From Flavobacteriales bacterium (GTDB lineage Bacteria; Bacteroidota; Bacteroidia; Flavobacteriales; Flavobacteriaceae): a DNA stretch of 7,243 bases. The notes under the pieces are model-generated. The model worked only from the letters and a program-made list of their open reading frames with translations, ran no database searches and was not told the origin of the DNA. Both the position numbers and the translations under genes were made by a program. Below, piece by piece: positions 1 to 6,029 of this stretch (its first letter is position 1; each line of letters starts with the position of its first letter). Where the stretch lies: NCBI GenBank assembly GCA_027003085.1, contig JALWYR010000062.1, positions 1-7,243 of the forward strand, read 5' to 3'.

Positions 1-28
1 AAATAATATGTGGGCAGCGCCTGTTGCA

Positions 29-1153
29 CTACGTATTCAAGTTTAGGAAATAATCGGCAATACGTTCGGCCGCCCGGCCGTCGCCGTAAGGGTTGTGGGC
101 GCGTTTCATACGGGTGTAAAGTTCTCCGCCGCTAAGCAATTCGGCGGTGTGGGAAAAAATTTTGTCTTCGTCGGTGCCCACCAGGAGCACGGTGCCCGCT
201 TCGACGGCCTCGGGGCGTTCGGTGGTTTCGCGCATCACCAGCACGGGTTTGCCCAAGCTGGGCGCTTCTTCCTGGATGCCGCCGCTGTCGGTGATGATCA
301 GGTAGCTGCGGTTCATTAGCCAAACAAAGGCGGGATAACCCAAGGGCTCGATGAGCCGGATGTTGGGAATGCCACCCAGCAGGTCGAAAACGGGTTTGCG
401 CACGTTGGGGTTGAGATGCACCGGATAGATGATTTGCGCGCCGGGATGCTCGCGGGCAATGCGGGCCAGGGCCCGGCAAATACGCAGGAATCCGTCGCCG
501 AAATTTTCGCGGCGGTGGCCCGTTACCAGGATGATTTTGGCCTTGGGGTCGATGACTTCGTTGTGCAGGTAACGGATTTCGTCGTCGGTGTAGTGGTTGA
601 GTTTTCCGGTGGCCCAAAGCAAGCTGTCGATAACGGTGTTGCCGGTAACGCGGATGGCCGTGTCGGGCACGTTTTCGTCGAGCAGGTTTTGGCGGGCGCG
701 TTGGGTGGGCGCAAAATGGATGTCGGTGAGCCGCCCGGTGAGTTGGCGGTTGATTTCCTCGGGGAAAGGCGCCCATTTGTTGTGGGTGCGCAGGCCGGCT
801 TCCACGTGGCCCACCTTGATTTGCTTGTAAAAAGCGGCCAGGGCACTAACGAAAGTGGTGGTGGTGTCGCCGTGTACCAGGATATAGTCGGGCCGGTAGT
901 CGTCCAGCACGCTTTGGAGTTGTTCCAGGATGCGGGCCGTGAGCCCGTGCAAACTTTGGCCCGGGCGCATAATGTTCAGGTCGTAGCGGGGACGGATTTC
1001 AAAAAAACTCAGCACCTGGTCGAGCATTTCGCGGTGCTGGGCGGTAACGCAGACTTCGGACTGAATTTCCGGTGCGGCCGAAGCCAAGGCACGCACCACG
1101 GGAGCCATTTTGATGGCTTCGGGGCGCGTGCCGAATATGCTAAGGATTTTCAT
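29..1153 (-). CDS. wecB: UDP-N-acetylglucosamine 2-epimerase, non-hydrolysing
   Basis: This cytoplasmic enzyme interconverts UDP-GlcNAc and UDP-ManNAc, supplying ManNAc-type sugars for surface polysaccharides. The 374-residue protein is the usual family length and complete. Visible family motifs are the N-terminal GTRPEAIKMAPV (8-19), HGDTTTT (94-100), GHVEAGLRT (115-123), PFPEEINR (129-136), TGHRRENFG (211-219), and the UDP-binding C-terminal DSGGIQEEAPSLGKPVL (289-305) followed by RETTERPEA. D96, E118, E132 and H213 align with the acidic and histidine residues known as catalytic in the E. coli enzyme, so it looks active. The ATG start lies 9 bases after the infB stop codon, in an A-rich stretch, which implies co-transcription with infB. 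Such an enzyme is usually found in polysaccharide clusters, so this position is unusual. Only 28 bases remain downstream and they show no gene or clear terminator. The family call is very secure; which glycan it serves cannot be seen. Confidence 0.96.
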   Translation of the reverse strand: MKILSIFGTRPEAIKMAPVVRALASAAPEIQSEVCVTAQHREMLDQVLSFFEIRPRYDLNIMRPGQSLHGLTARILEQLQSVLDDYRPDYILVHGDTTTTFVSALAAFYKQIKVGHVEAGLRTHNKWAPFPEEINRQLTGRLTDIHFAPTQRARQNLLDENVPDTAIRVTGNTVIDSLLWATGKLNHYTDDEIRYLHNEVIDPKAKIILVTGHRRENFGDGFLRICRALARIAREHPGAQIIYPVHLNPNVRKPVFDLLGGIPNIRLIEPLGYPAFVWLMNRSYLIITDSGGIQEEAPSLGKPVLVMRETTERPEAVEAGTVLLVGTDEDKIFSHTAELLSGGELYTRMKRAHNPYGDGRAAERIADYFLNLNT

Positions 1154-1162
1154 TGAAAAAAA

Positions 1163-3880
1163 TCAGAGCCGTTGTTTTTCCATTTTGACGTCGAAGGCTT
1201 CGATTTGGTCGCCTTCGCGGATGTCGTTAAAGTTTTTGATGGTCAAACCGCATTCGTAGCCTTTGCTTACTTCTTTCACGTCATCCTTGAAGCGTTTGAG
1301 CGAGCTCAGTTCGCCGGTGTGGATAACGATGCCGTCGCGGATAACCCGTACCCGGGATTTGTTGTGGATTTTGCCCGAGGTAACCATACATCCGGCTACG
1401 GTTCCCACGCGCGACACTTTGAAGGTTTGGCGCACTTCGGCCGTTCCGGTAACTTCTTCGCGTTCCACGGGCGAGAGCATGTTTTCCAAGGCGGCCTTCA
1501 CATCGTCGATTACTTCATAGATGATTGAATAGGTCTTGATTTGAACGCCTTCTTCCTGGGCCAAACGAGCCGCTTGACCCGAGGGACGCACGTTGAAGCC
1601 GATGATAACGGCATCGGATGCGGCGGCAAGGTTGACGTCGGTTTCGGTAATTTGGCCCACACCTTTGTGGATGATGCGCACTTCGACTTTTTCGTTGGAC
1701 AGTTTGATCAAAGCATCGGACAGGGCTTCGACCGAACCGTCCACATCGCCTTTGATAATCAGGTTGAGCTCCTTGAACTCGCCCATTTGCAAACGGCGAC
1801 CTATTTCGTCCAGTGTAATATGGCGTTGGGCGCGCAATTGTTGTTCGCGGTAAATTTGGTCGCGACGTTGGGCGATTTTTTTGGCCTCGCGTTCATCGGC
1901 ATAGACTTTGAACTTGTCGCCGGCGCGGGGTGCGCCGTCGAGGCCGATGATTTGGACGGGCATGGATGGCCCGGCCTCTTTGATGCGGTTGCCGCGTTCG
2001 TCATACATGGCGCGCACCTTTCCGTGGGTGCGGCCTGCCACCATATAGTCGCCCACGCGCAGGGTTCCGTTTTGAACGAGCAAGTTGGCCGTATAGCCCT
2101 TGCCTTTTTCGAGCGAGGCTTCGAGCACGGTTCCCGAAGCAAGACGTTTGGGGTTGGCTTTGAGTTCCATTAGTTCGGCCCTAAGCAGGATTTCTTCGAG
2201 CAAATTATCCACACCCAGGCCTGTTTTGGCCGAAATATCGGCCGATTGGTATTCGCCGCCCCAATCTTCGACCAGGAGGTTCATTTGGGCCAATTGGTTT
2301 TTGATTTTATCGGGGTCGGCATCGGGCTTGTCCACTTTGTTGATGGCAAAGATGATGGGCACGCCGGCGGCCTTGGCGTGGTTGATGGCTTCTTTGGTTT
2401 GCGGCATGATACCGTCGTCGGCGGCAATAATAATCACGGCAATATCGGTTACCTGGGTTCCACGGGCACGCATGGCGGTAAAAGCTTCGTGTCCGGGTGT
2501 GTCGAGGAAGGTGATTTTTTTGCCGTCGGGCAAGGTTACATTGTAGGCACCGATATGCTGGGTGATGCCGCCTGCTTCGCCGGCCACCACATTGGTTTTA
2601 CGGATATAGTCGAGCAAGGATGTTTTTCCGTGGTCTACATGGCCCATGATGGTTACCACCGGCGGGCGTTCGACTAAATCTTCGGGCTTGTCGGTTTCTT
2701 CGATTTCTTCTTCTTCGACTTCTTCCACATCGGCGAACTCCACTTCGTAGCCGAATTCACCGGCCAGGAGTTCGATGGTTTCTTTGTCGAGGCGTTGATT
2801 GACCGTAACCACCATGCCAAGTTCTTCGAAAGCCTTGGCAATGATTTCGGTGGGGTCGACATCCATCAAACCGGCCAATTCACTAACGGTGGCAAACTCG
2901 GCCACGCGAAGCGTGCTTTCGAGCCGTTTTTCTTCTTCCAACTGTTTGGCCAACTTGGCCCTGCGGCGTTCACGCTTTTCGCGTTTTGCTTTTTTCTTGG
3001 TGCCTTCGCGCGCTTGGAGCCGGGCCCAGCGCTCTTCCAATTGTTTGCGGATAAGTGCGTCTTTTTCTTCTTCGGTTTGGGCTTTGGCTTTGGTTTTGAC
3101 TTTGGTAGACTTATCTGTTGAGGTGGCGCGCAACACACGTTTCTTGCGTTTCTTTTTCTTGGGTTTGGGCGCCGTGGATTTGGGACGGGTTTCGGAGTCG
3201 ATTTTCGACAAGTCGATTTTTTCGCCCGTAAAATTCAGGGTAGGCGTTTCGGGAATTTTGGTTTCGATATGTTCGGTTTGAGATGCTTGGGGTTCCGTAT
3301 TGGCCGGTTTGGCTTCGTCTTTCTCAGTTTTTTCGGGTTTTTCGGGTTTTTCGGGCGGAGAAGCAGGTTCAGCGGCCCGGGGTTCCGGGGCCGGTTCGGG
3401 CGTTGGAGCCGGTTCCTTTTCTTTTTTAGCCTTTCGTTTTTTGCCGGTCTTTTTCTTGGTTTTTTCCAGGTCGATTTTTCCCACCACTTTCAGTTGGGGT
3501 TTTTCGACTTTTTCGGTTTCGGTTACTTTTTCGACGGGTTCCGGTTCCAGGGGTTTTTCGGGTTCCGGTTCCGGTTTGGGTTCGGTAGCTTTTTCGTGTT
3601 CCACCTTTTCGGATTCCGTTTTTTCGAATGCCGGTTCCGCTTGTTCGGGCGGGGGAGTCTCGGTAGTTTCGGCCGGAGCCGTTTGGACCGGTTCGCTCAA
3701 CTTGGCACGTAATCTGCCGTCGGTATCGAATTTACTCAAAATGAGCTCCAACATCCGGTCGTCCACCTTGGTGGTGGGTTTAATTTTGTCGAAGCCCTGC
3801 TCCTTTAAATAATCGGCAAGGGTGTGGAGCCCCAGGTTGAGCTCCTTCATAAAAAATCGTATGATTTGTTTTTTGGCCAT
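1163..3880 (-). CDS. infB: Translation initiation factor IF-2
   Basis: IF2 is the cytoplasmic GTPase that brings initiator fMet-tRNA to the 30S subunit and promotes 50S joining. The protein has 905 residues. Residues 1-55 form a small N-terminal IF2 domain (KELNLGLHTLADYLKEQGF). Residues 64-320 are low-complexity and rich in Glu, Pro, Lys and Thr, ending in a charged helix. Residues 325-385 are a second IF2_N domain. The G domain starts near 405 with G1 GHVDHGKT (413-420), GGIT (437-440), G3 DTPGHE (460-465), G4 NKVD (514-517) and G5 SAK (550-552), all intact. Domain II spans about 575-665, domain III about 690-800, and the tRNA-binding C2 barrel about 810-900 (GTVAGCMVTSGKI, ELSSLKRFKDDVKEV, YECGLTIKNFNDI). 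The ATG at 3880 gives the N-terminus expected for Bacteroidota IF2; Met11 is a less likely alternative start. It lies 69 bases after nusA, with a possible promoter of its own, and wecB follows after 9 bases. Confidence 0.98.
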   Translation of the reverse strand: MAKKQIIRFFMKELNLGLHTLADYLKEQGFDKIKPTTKVDDRMLELILSKFDTDGRLRAKLSEPVQTAPAETTETPPPEQAEPAFEKTESEKVEHEKATEPKPEPEPEKPLEPEPVEKVTETEKVEKPQLKVVGKIDLEKTKKKTGKKRKAKKEKEPAPTPEPAPEPRAAEPASPPEKPEKPEKTEKDEAKPANTEPQASQTEHIETKIPETPTLNFTGEKIDLSKIDSETRPKSTAPKPKKKKRKKRVLRATSTDKSTKVKTKAKAQTEEEKDALIRKQLEERWARLQAREGTKKKAKREKRERRRAKLAKQLEEEKRLESTLRVAEFATVSELAGLMDVDPTEIIAKAFEELGMVVTVNQRLDKETIELLAGEFGYEVEFADVEEVEEEEIEETDKPEDLVERPPVVTIMGHVDHGKTSLLDYIRKTNVVAGEAGGITQHIGAYNVTLPDGKKITFLDTPGHEAFTAMRARGTQVTDIAVIIIAADDGIMPQTKEAINHAKAAGVPIIFAINKVDKPDADPDKIKNQLAQMNLLVEDWGGEYQSADISAKTGLGVDNLLEEILLRAELMELKANPKRLASGTVLEASLEKGKGYTANLLVQNGTLRVGDYMVAGRTHGKVRAMYDERGNRIKEAGPSMPVQIIGLDGAPRAGDKFKVYADEREAKKIAQRRDQIYREQQLRAQRHITLDEIGRRLQMGEFKELNLIIKGDVDGSVEALSDALIKLSNEKVEVRIIHKGVGQITETDVNLAAASDAVIIGFNVRPSGQAARLAQEEGVQIKTYSIIYEVIDDVKAALENMLSPVEREEVTGTAEVRQTFKVSRVGTVAGCMVTSGKIHNKSRVRVIRDGIVIHTGELSSLKRFKDDVKEVSKGYECGLTIKNFNDIREGDQIEAFDVKMEKQRL
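3329..3355. repeat. Three tandem 9-base units inside infB
   Basis: Three perfect head-to-tail copies of TTTTTCGGG (plus-strand reading) run from 3329 to 3355. On the coding strand they give the repeated EKP tripeptide of IF2 near residues 176-184. Because 9 bases is a whole number of codons, gain or loss of a unit would keep the frame. This makes it a likely length-variable site in the disordered linker. The repeat itself is directly visible; its variability between strains is inference. Confidence 0.85.
3533..3580. repeat. Pro-Glu-rich short repeat inside infB
   Basis: Imperfect repeats of the hexamer GGTTCC or TTCCGG (plus strand) encode PE dipeptides in IF2 residues 101-116 (KPEPEPEKPLEPEPVE). 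This is part of the long disordered linker between the first N-terminal domain and the second IF2_N domain. It is a coding low-complexity repeat, not a mobile or regulatory element. Confidence 0.7.
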
Positions 3881-3915
3881 TGGGTCGTTCCTTAGTTTGG
3901 ACTTAATAATTTTTT

Positions 3916-3923
3916 CAAAGATA
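3916..3923 (-). promoter_or_regulatory. Possible internal promoter for infB-wecB
   Basis: In the 69-base gap between nusA and infB the minus strand reads TATCTTTG, an exact fit to the Bacteroidota -7 consensus TAnnTTTG. A TTG lies 22 bases further upstream (within GGTTG), slightly wider than the 19-21 bases usual between the -33 and -7 elements. Transcription would begin roughly 30 bases before the infB ATG. No stem-loop terminator is seen in the gap, so read-through from rimP-nusA is expected as well. An eight-base match in AT-rich DNA can occur by chance. Confidence 0.4.
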
Positions 3924-3949
3924 AGTGATATTCATTTACTACTATCAAC

Positions 3950-5245
3950 CTAATCGTAGAGTTCTTCACGCAATATATCCATGACTTCGCGCACGGTTTC
4001 TTCTTCCAAGCCGGTTCGGCGCACCAAGTAATCCACATCGTGTTCCAGAACGCTTTTGGCGTAGTCCAGTCCGATTTTGCGGAAGGCTTCGATAATGGAA
4101 GGTGCAATTTCATTTTCGAATTCTGTCAGTTCGATATCCTCCTCGGCGTTTTCTTCATAGCGTTTGATGTTCAATTGCCGCCCGGTAATCATGGAAGCCA
4201 GGGCCACATTGACGCCTTTTTTGCCGATGGCTTTGGACACATCGTCGGGTTTCACGTAGATGTCGGCCTCGGGTTCGCCTTTGTCGTTGTTGTAAAGATA
4301 CAATTTAACCACTTTGGCGGGCGAAATAGCGCGTTGAATAAACAGTTCCTCGTTATCGGTGTAGTTAATAACATCGATATTTTCGTTGCGCAATTCGCGC
4401 ACAATGCCGTGAATACGCGAACCCTTGATGCCCACACAAGCACCTACGGGGTCGATACGGTCGTCGAATGTGGAGACGGCCACTTTGGCCTTGACGCCGG
4501 GGATGCGGGCTATTTTATTAACGGTTATCAAGCCCTCTTCAATTTCGGGAATTTCCTGTTCGAACAATTTTTTCAGGAAATTATTATCGGTTCGCGAAAG
4601 CACCACCAAGGGTTTGTTGTTGTGAATTTCCACCTTTTTGATTACGCCTTTGACGCGTTCGTCTTTGCGAAACGAATCGGAAGGGATTTGTTCTTCCTTG
4701 GGCAAAACCAATTCGTGTCCTTCGTCGTCGATCAGGTAAACCGCTTTTCGACGCACGTGATTGACTTCGGCCGTGTATATTTCGCCCACGCGGTCTTTGA
4801 AAAAGTCGAATACCTGTTTGTTTTCGTATTCGGTGAGTTTGGAATCGAAAAGTTGTTTGAGCCGCATAACATAGCGACGGCCCAAATCTTCGATTTTTAC
4901 TTCTTTGGAAATTTCGTCGCCCACTTCGGCTTCGGGGTCGATTTTACGGGCATCGGAAAGGCGGATCTGACGGTTGGGGTTAAAATCTTCGGCGTCGTCG
5001 TCCACTACTTCGTAATATACCCACATTTCGATATCGCCGTTGTCGGGGTTGATAATCACATCGAAATTATCTTCGGGTTGTTCCGCTTCCGGGTCTTTAT
5101 CTTTTCCTTTTTTTCGTTCAATCCCTAACTTTTTGCGCAGGGTGGATTCGAGCACTTCTTGCAAAATGCCGAGCAACTCATCGTGGCTAATAAGCCTTTC
5201 TTCCTTGTATTCTTTAAAGGCTTCGATAAATTCTTTATTTCCCAT
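3950..5245 (-). CDS. nusA: Transcription elongation/termination factor NusA
   Basis: NusA binds RNA polymerase and nascent RNA, modulating pausing, intrinsic termination and antitermination. The 431-residue protein has an N-terminal polymerase-binding domain (about 1-140), an S1 domain (about 150-218, GEIYTAEVNHV onward to PLVVLSRTD), KH1 with its GIKG loop at 272-275 (preceded by DPVGACV), and KH2 with GKKG at 341-344. A short C-terminal segment (385-431, GLDYAKSVLEHDVDYLVRRTGLEEE) resembles one helix-hairpin-helix unit. The two acidic repeats of E. coli NusA are absent, which is normal for Bacteroidota. A charged insert (residues 43-60, KDKDPEAEQPED) sits in the N-terminal domain. The ATG at 5245 follows rimP after 14 A-rich bases, indicating one transcript. 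In E. coli NusA regulates its own operon; the rimP leader hairpin here would be a plausible target, but that is inference. Confidence 0.98.
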   Translation of the reverse strand: MGNKEFIEAFKEYKEERLISHDELLGILQEVLESTLRKKLGIERKKGKDKDPEAEQPEDNFDVIINPDNGDIEMWVYYEVVDDDAEDFNPNRQIRLSDARKIDPEAEVGDEISKEVKIEDLGRRYVMRLKQLFDSKLTEYENKQVFDFFKDRVGEIYTAEVNHVRRKAVYLIDDEGHELVLPKEEQIPSDSFRKDERVKGVIKKVEIHNNKPLVVLSRTDNNFLKKLFEQEIPEIEEGLITVNKIARIPGVKAKVAVSTFDDRIDPVGACVGIKGSRIHGIVRELRNENIDVINYTDNEELFIQRAISPAKVVKLYLYNNDKGEPEADIYVKPDDVSKAIGKKGVNVALASMITGRQLNIKRYEENAEEDIELTEFENEIAPSIIEAFRKIGLDYAKSVLEHDVDYLVRRTGLEEETVREVMDILREELYD

Positions 5246-5259
5246 AATAATTTGTTTTT

Positions 5260-5724
5260 TCAGAATTGTAGTTTGACTTTGGCTTTGGATATTTGTTCAT
5301 AAGGTATTTCCAATCGTTTGATTACGGTGTGCTTGCCTTTGCCCACCGGTTTGGGCTCACGCACTTTTTGTTCCAGGACAATGGCCGTGTCATTGGTTTC
5401 CACCAAACGTCCTTCGTGTGTTCCACCGGAGGTTTGCACTTGGAGTTGCCGGCCGATATTTTTGGGAAATTGACGGCGGTCGGTAAACCATTGACTTACG
5501 TCGAAAGTGCCCACTGTGAGGGCAAAATCTTCATCCTCGGCTTCCATAGCGCTTTCCACTTCACGGCTTATGCGCATACATTCACTAAGCGGAACGGGGC
5601 GGTAGCCGTCGATAATGAGCGACACGTTGCGTTCGGGCCCGATATTCAAATCCAAGATAAACAGGTCGGGGTTCCGCGCTACGCTTTGTTCGATCAGTTC
5701 CCGTATTTTTTGTTTAAAGTCCAT
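5260..5724 (-). CDS. rimP: Ribosome maturation factor RimP
   Basis: RimP is a cytoplasmic factor needed for late 30S subunit assembly. I chose the ATG at 5722-5724, giving 154 residues starting MDFKQKIREL; this matches family length (about 150) and places the first helix right after the start. An in-frame TTG at 5746-5748 would add eight residues (first codon read as Met, then NIQATDK) and lies next to a leader hairpin, so I think it less likely. The N-terminal alpha/beta domain covers about 1-75 (LDLNIGPERNVSLIID, CMRISREVESAME). The C-terminal SH3-like domain covers about 90-154 (KNIGRQLQV, EGRLVETNDTAIVLEQK, EIPYEQISKAKVKLQF), in Bacteroidota style. The usual VSSPGL-type loop joining the domains is replaced by VGTFDVSQWF (71-80). 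It is the first gene of the unit with nusA and infB, an arrangement conserved across bacteria. Confidence 0.93.
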   Translation of the reverse strand: MDFKQKIRELIEQSVARNPDLFILDLNIGPERNVSLIIDGYRPVPLSECMRISREVESAMEAEDEDFALTVGTFDVSQWFTDRRQFPKNIGRQLQVQTSGGTHEGRLVETNDTAIVLEQKVREPKPVGKGKHTVIKRLEIPYEQISKAKVKLQF

Positions 5725-5754
5725 TTTGTCCGTTGCTTGGATATTCAATAAAAC

Positions 5755-5772
5755 GGGGGCTTTTCAGCCCCC
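5755..5772 (-). promoter_or_regulatory. GC-rich leader hairpin before rimP
   Basis: On the minus strand GGGGGCT and AGCCCCC form a perfect 7-bp stem closed by a GAAA tetraloop, a very stable RNA hairpin class (GNRA). It is followed by GTTTTATT, a short interrupted U-tract, so it looks like a weak intrinsic terminator. It lies between the probable rimP promoter and the rimP start. The nearest gene upstream on that strand ends about 840 bases away and has its own stem-loop, so the hairpin is better explained as a leader attenuator or mRNA-stabilising element than as the end of another gene. Function is inferred. Confidence 0.6.
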
Positions 5773-5797
5773 AACCACATAATCCGTAAAATTCATT

Positions 5798-5806
5798 GCA
5801 AATATA
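5798..5806 (-). promoter_or_regulatory. Probable rimP-nusA-infB promoter (-7 element)
   Basis: The minus strand reads TATATTTGC, a full match to the Bacteroidota sigma-ABfr -7 consensus TAnnTTTG with the often-following C. The -33 side is weak: GTTTT lies at about the right distance, without a clean TTG. Transcription would begin near 5790-5796, giving a leader of about 65-70 bases before the rimP ATG that includes the GAAA-loop hairpin. Confidence 0.6.
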
Positions 5807-5866
5807 CGATTTTTTTCGGGAATGTAAAACGGGATTCAGCTCATAGCCTATAATCGAGACGGATAG

Positions 5867-5895
5867 ATACGCAAAAAATAATTTTTCATCCGTAT
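5867..5895. repeat. Imperfect AT-rich inverted repeat
   Basis: ATACG (5867-5871) pairs with CGTAT (5891-5895), and inside it AAAAAT (5874-5879) pairs with ATTTTT (5881-5886) around a single A. An overlapping alternative pairs ACGGAT (5859-5864) with ATCCGT (5888-5893). The element sits midway between the two divergent genes, suitable for an operator, but the AT-rich arms could arise by chance. No U-tract suggests a terminator role. Confidence 0.35.
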
Positions 5896-5897
5896 TT

Positions 5898-5911
5898 AAT
5901 GAAATTTCATT
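5898..5911. repeat. Perfect 14-bp palindrome, possible operator
   Basis: AATGAAATTTCATT is identical to its reverse complement. It lies about 30 bases upstream of the weak promoter-like element for the 6030 gene. A perfect 14-bp palindrome in a divergent promoter region is compatible with a dimeric regulator site. The base composition makes this suggestive only, and no regulator gene is visible in the window. Confidence 0.35.
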
Positions 5912-5940
5912 GTTATTTTCAAAAGAGATTGATGTGTTTT

Positions 5941-5949
5941 TATTATTGC
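5941..5949 (+). promoter_or_regulatory. Weak promoter-like element for the 6030 gene
   Basis: TATTATTGC differs from the Bacteroidota -7 consensus TAnnTTTGC at one position (A for the first T of TTTG). No convincing TTG lies 19-21 bases upstream. If used, it would give a leader of about 70-75 bases. It is the best candidate I can find on the plus strand between 5800 and 6029, and it is weak. Confidence 0.25.
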
Positions 5950-5960
5950 ACTACCAAAAC

Positions 5961-5987
5961 AGTCGGGAATAAGCCGAAAAGCCGACT
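5961..5987 (+). repeat. Inverted repeat in the leader of the 6030 gene
   Basis: AGTCGG (5961-5966) and CCGACT (5982-5987) could form a 6-bp stem with a 15-base loop. The loop contains AAGCCGA, which repeats as AAAGCCGA at the start of the right arm. So TCGG can pair with either of two CCGA copies, giving two competing small hairpins in the presumed 5' leader. It may be a regulatory leader structure or chance. Confidence 0.3.
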
Positions 5988-6029
5988 TTAAACTTCCGGA
6001 GTAGGCGGTAACCAAAAAATCGAGTTAAG

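Larger units (their letters stand above)
5725..6029. other. Divergent intergenic promoter region
   Basis: These 305 bases separate the divergently transcribed rimP (minus) and the 6030-6509 gene (plus). I see no coding region above about a dozen codons. The region is clearly more AT-rich than the flanking genes. It holds a promoter-like element and a leader hairpin on the rimP side, several AT-rich inverted repeats in the middle (5859-5911), and a weak promoter-like element plus a short inverted repeat on the plus-strand side. No tRNA gene is present, unlike E. coli, where metY precedes rimP. Confidence 0.8.

Noticed and set aside
1..28. Terminator behind wecB
   Set aside because: Only a 3-bp GGC/GCC pairing is visible and there is no T-tract in the transcribed direction. 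The stretch is too short to judge.
416..1156. Open frame of 246 codons on the plus strand opposite wecB
   Set aside because: Antisense to an intact epimerase with all motifs; no family features, so a shadow frame.
1541..2173. Open frame of 210 codons on the plus strand opposite infB, and several similar ones up to 3812
   Set aside because: All overlap conserved IF2 domains or the low-complexity linker. The Ser/Phe/Gly-rich translations are the complement of Lys/Glu/Pro repeats, not real proteins.
3329..3355. CRISPR-like or intergenic tandem repeat
   Set aside because: Units are 9 bases, directly adjacent and in frame within infB, so they are coding low-complexity repeats.
4040..5128. Long open frame (362 codons) on the plus strand opposite nusA
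   Set aside because: Its translation is phenylalanine-, valine- and histidine-rich low-information sequence with no recognisable motif, and it lies wholly antisense to a well-conserved NusA. It is a codon-usage shadow.
5293..5751. Open frame of 152 codons on the plus strand opposite rimP
   Set aside because: Antisense to recognisable RimP; no start-region signal and no family motif.
5725..6029. A tRNA or other structured RNA gene upstream of rimP, as metY in E. coli
   Set aside because: No cloverleaf-compatible arms, TTCGA-type T-loop or CCA-ready acceptor stem can be found in this AT-rich stretch.
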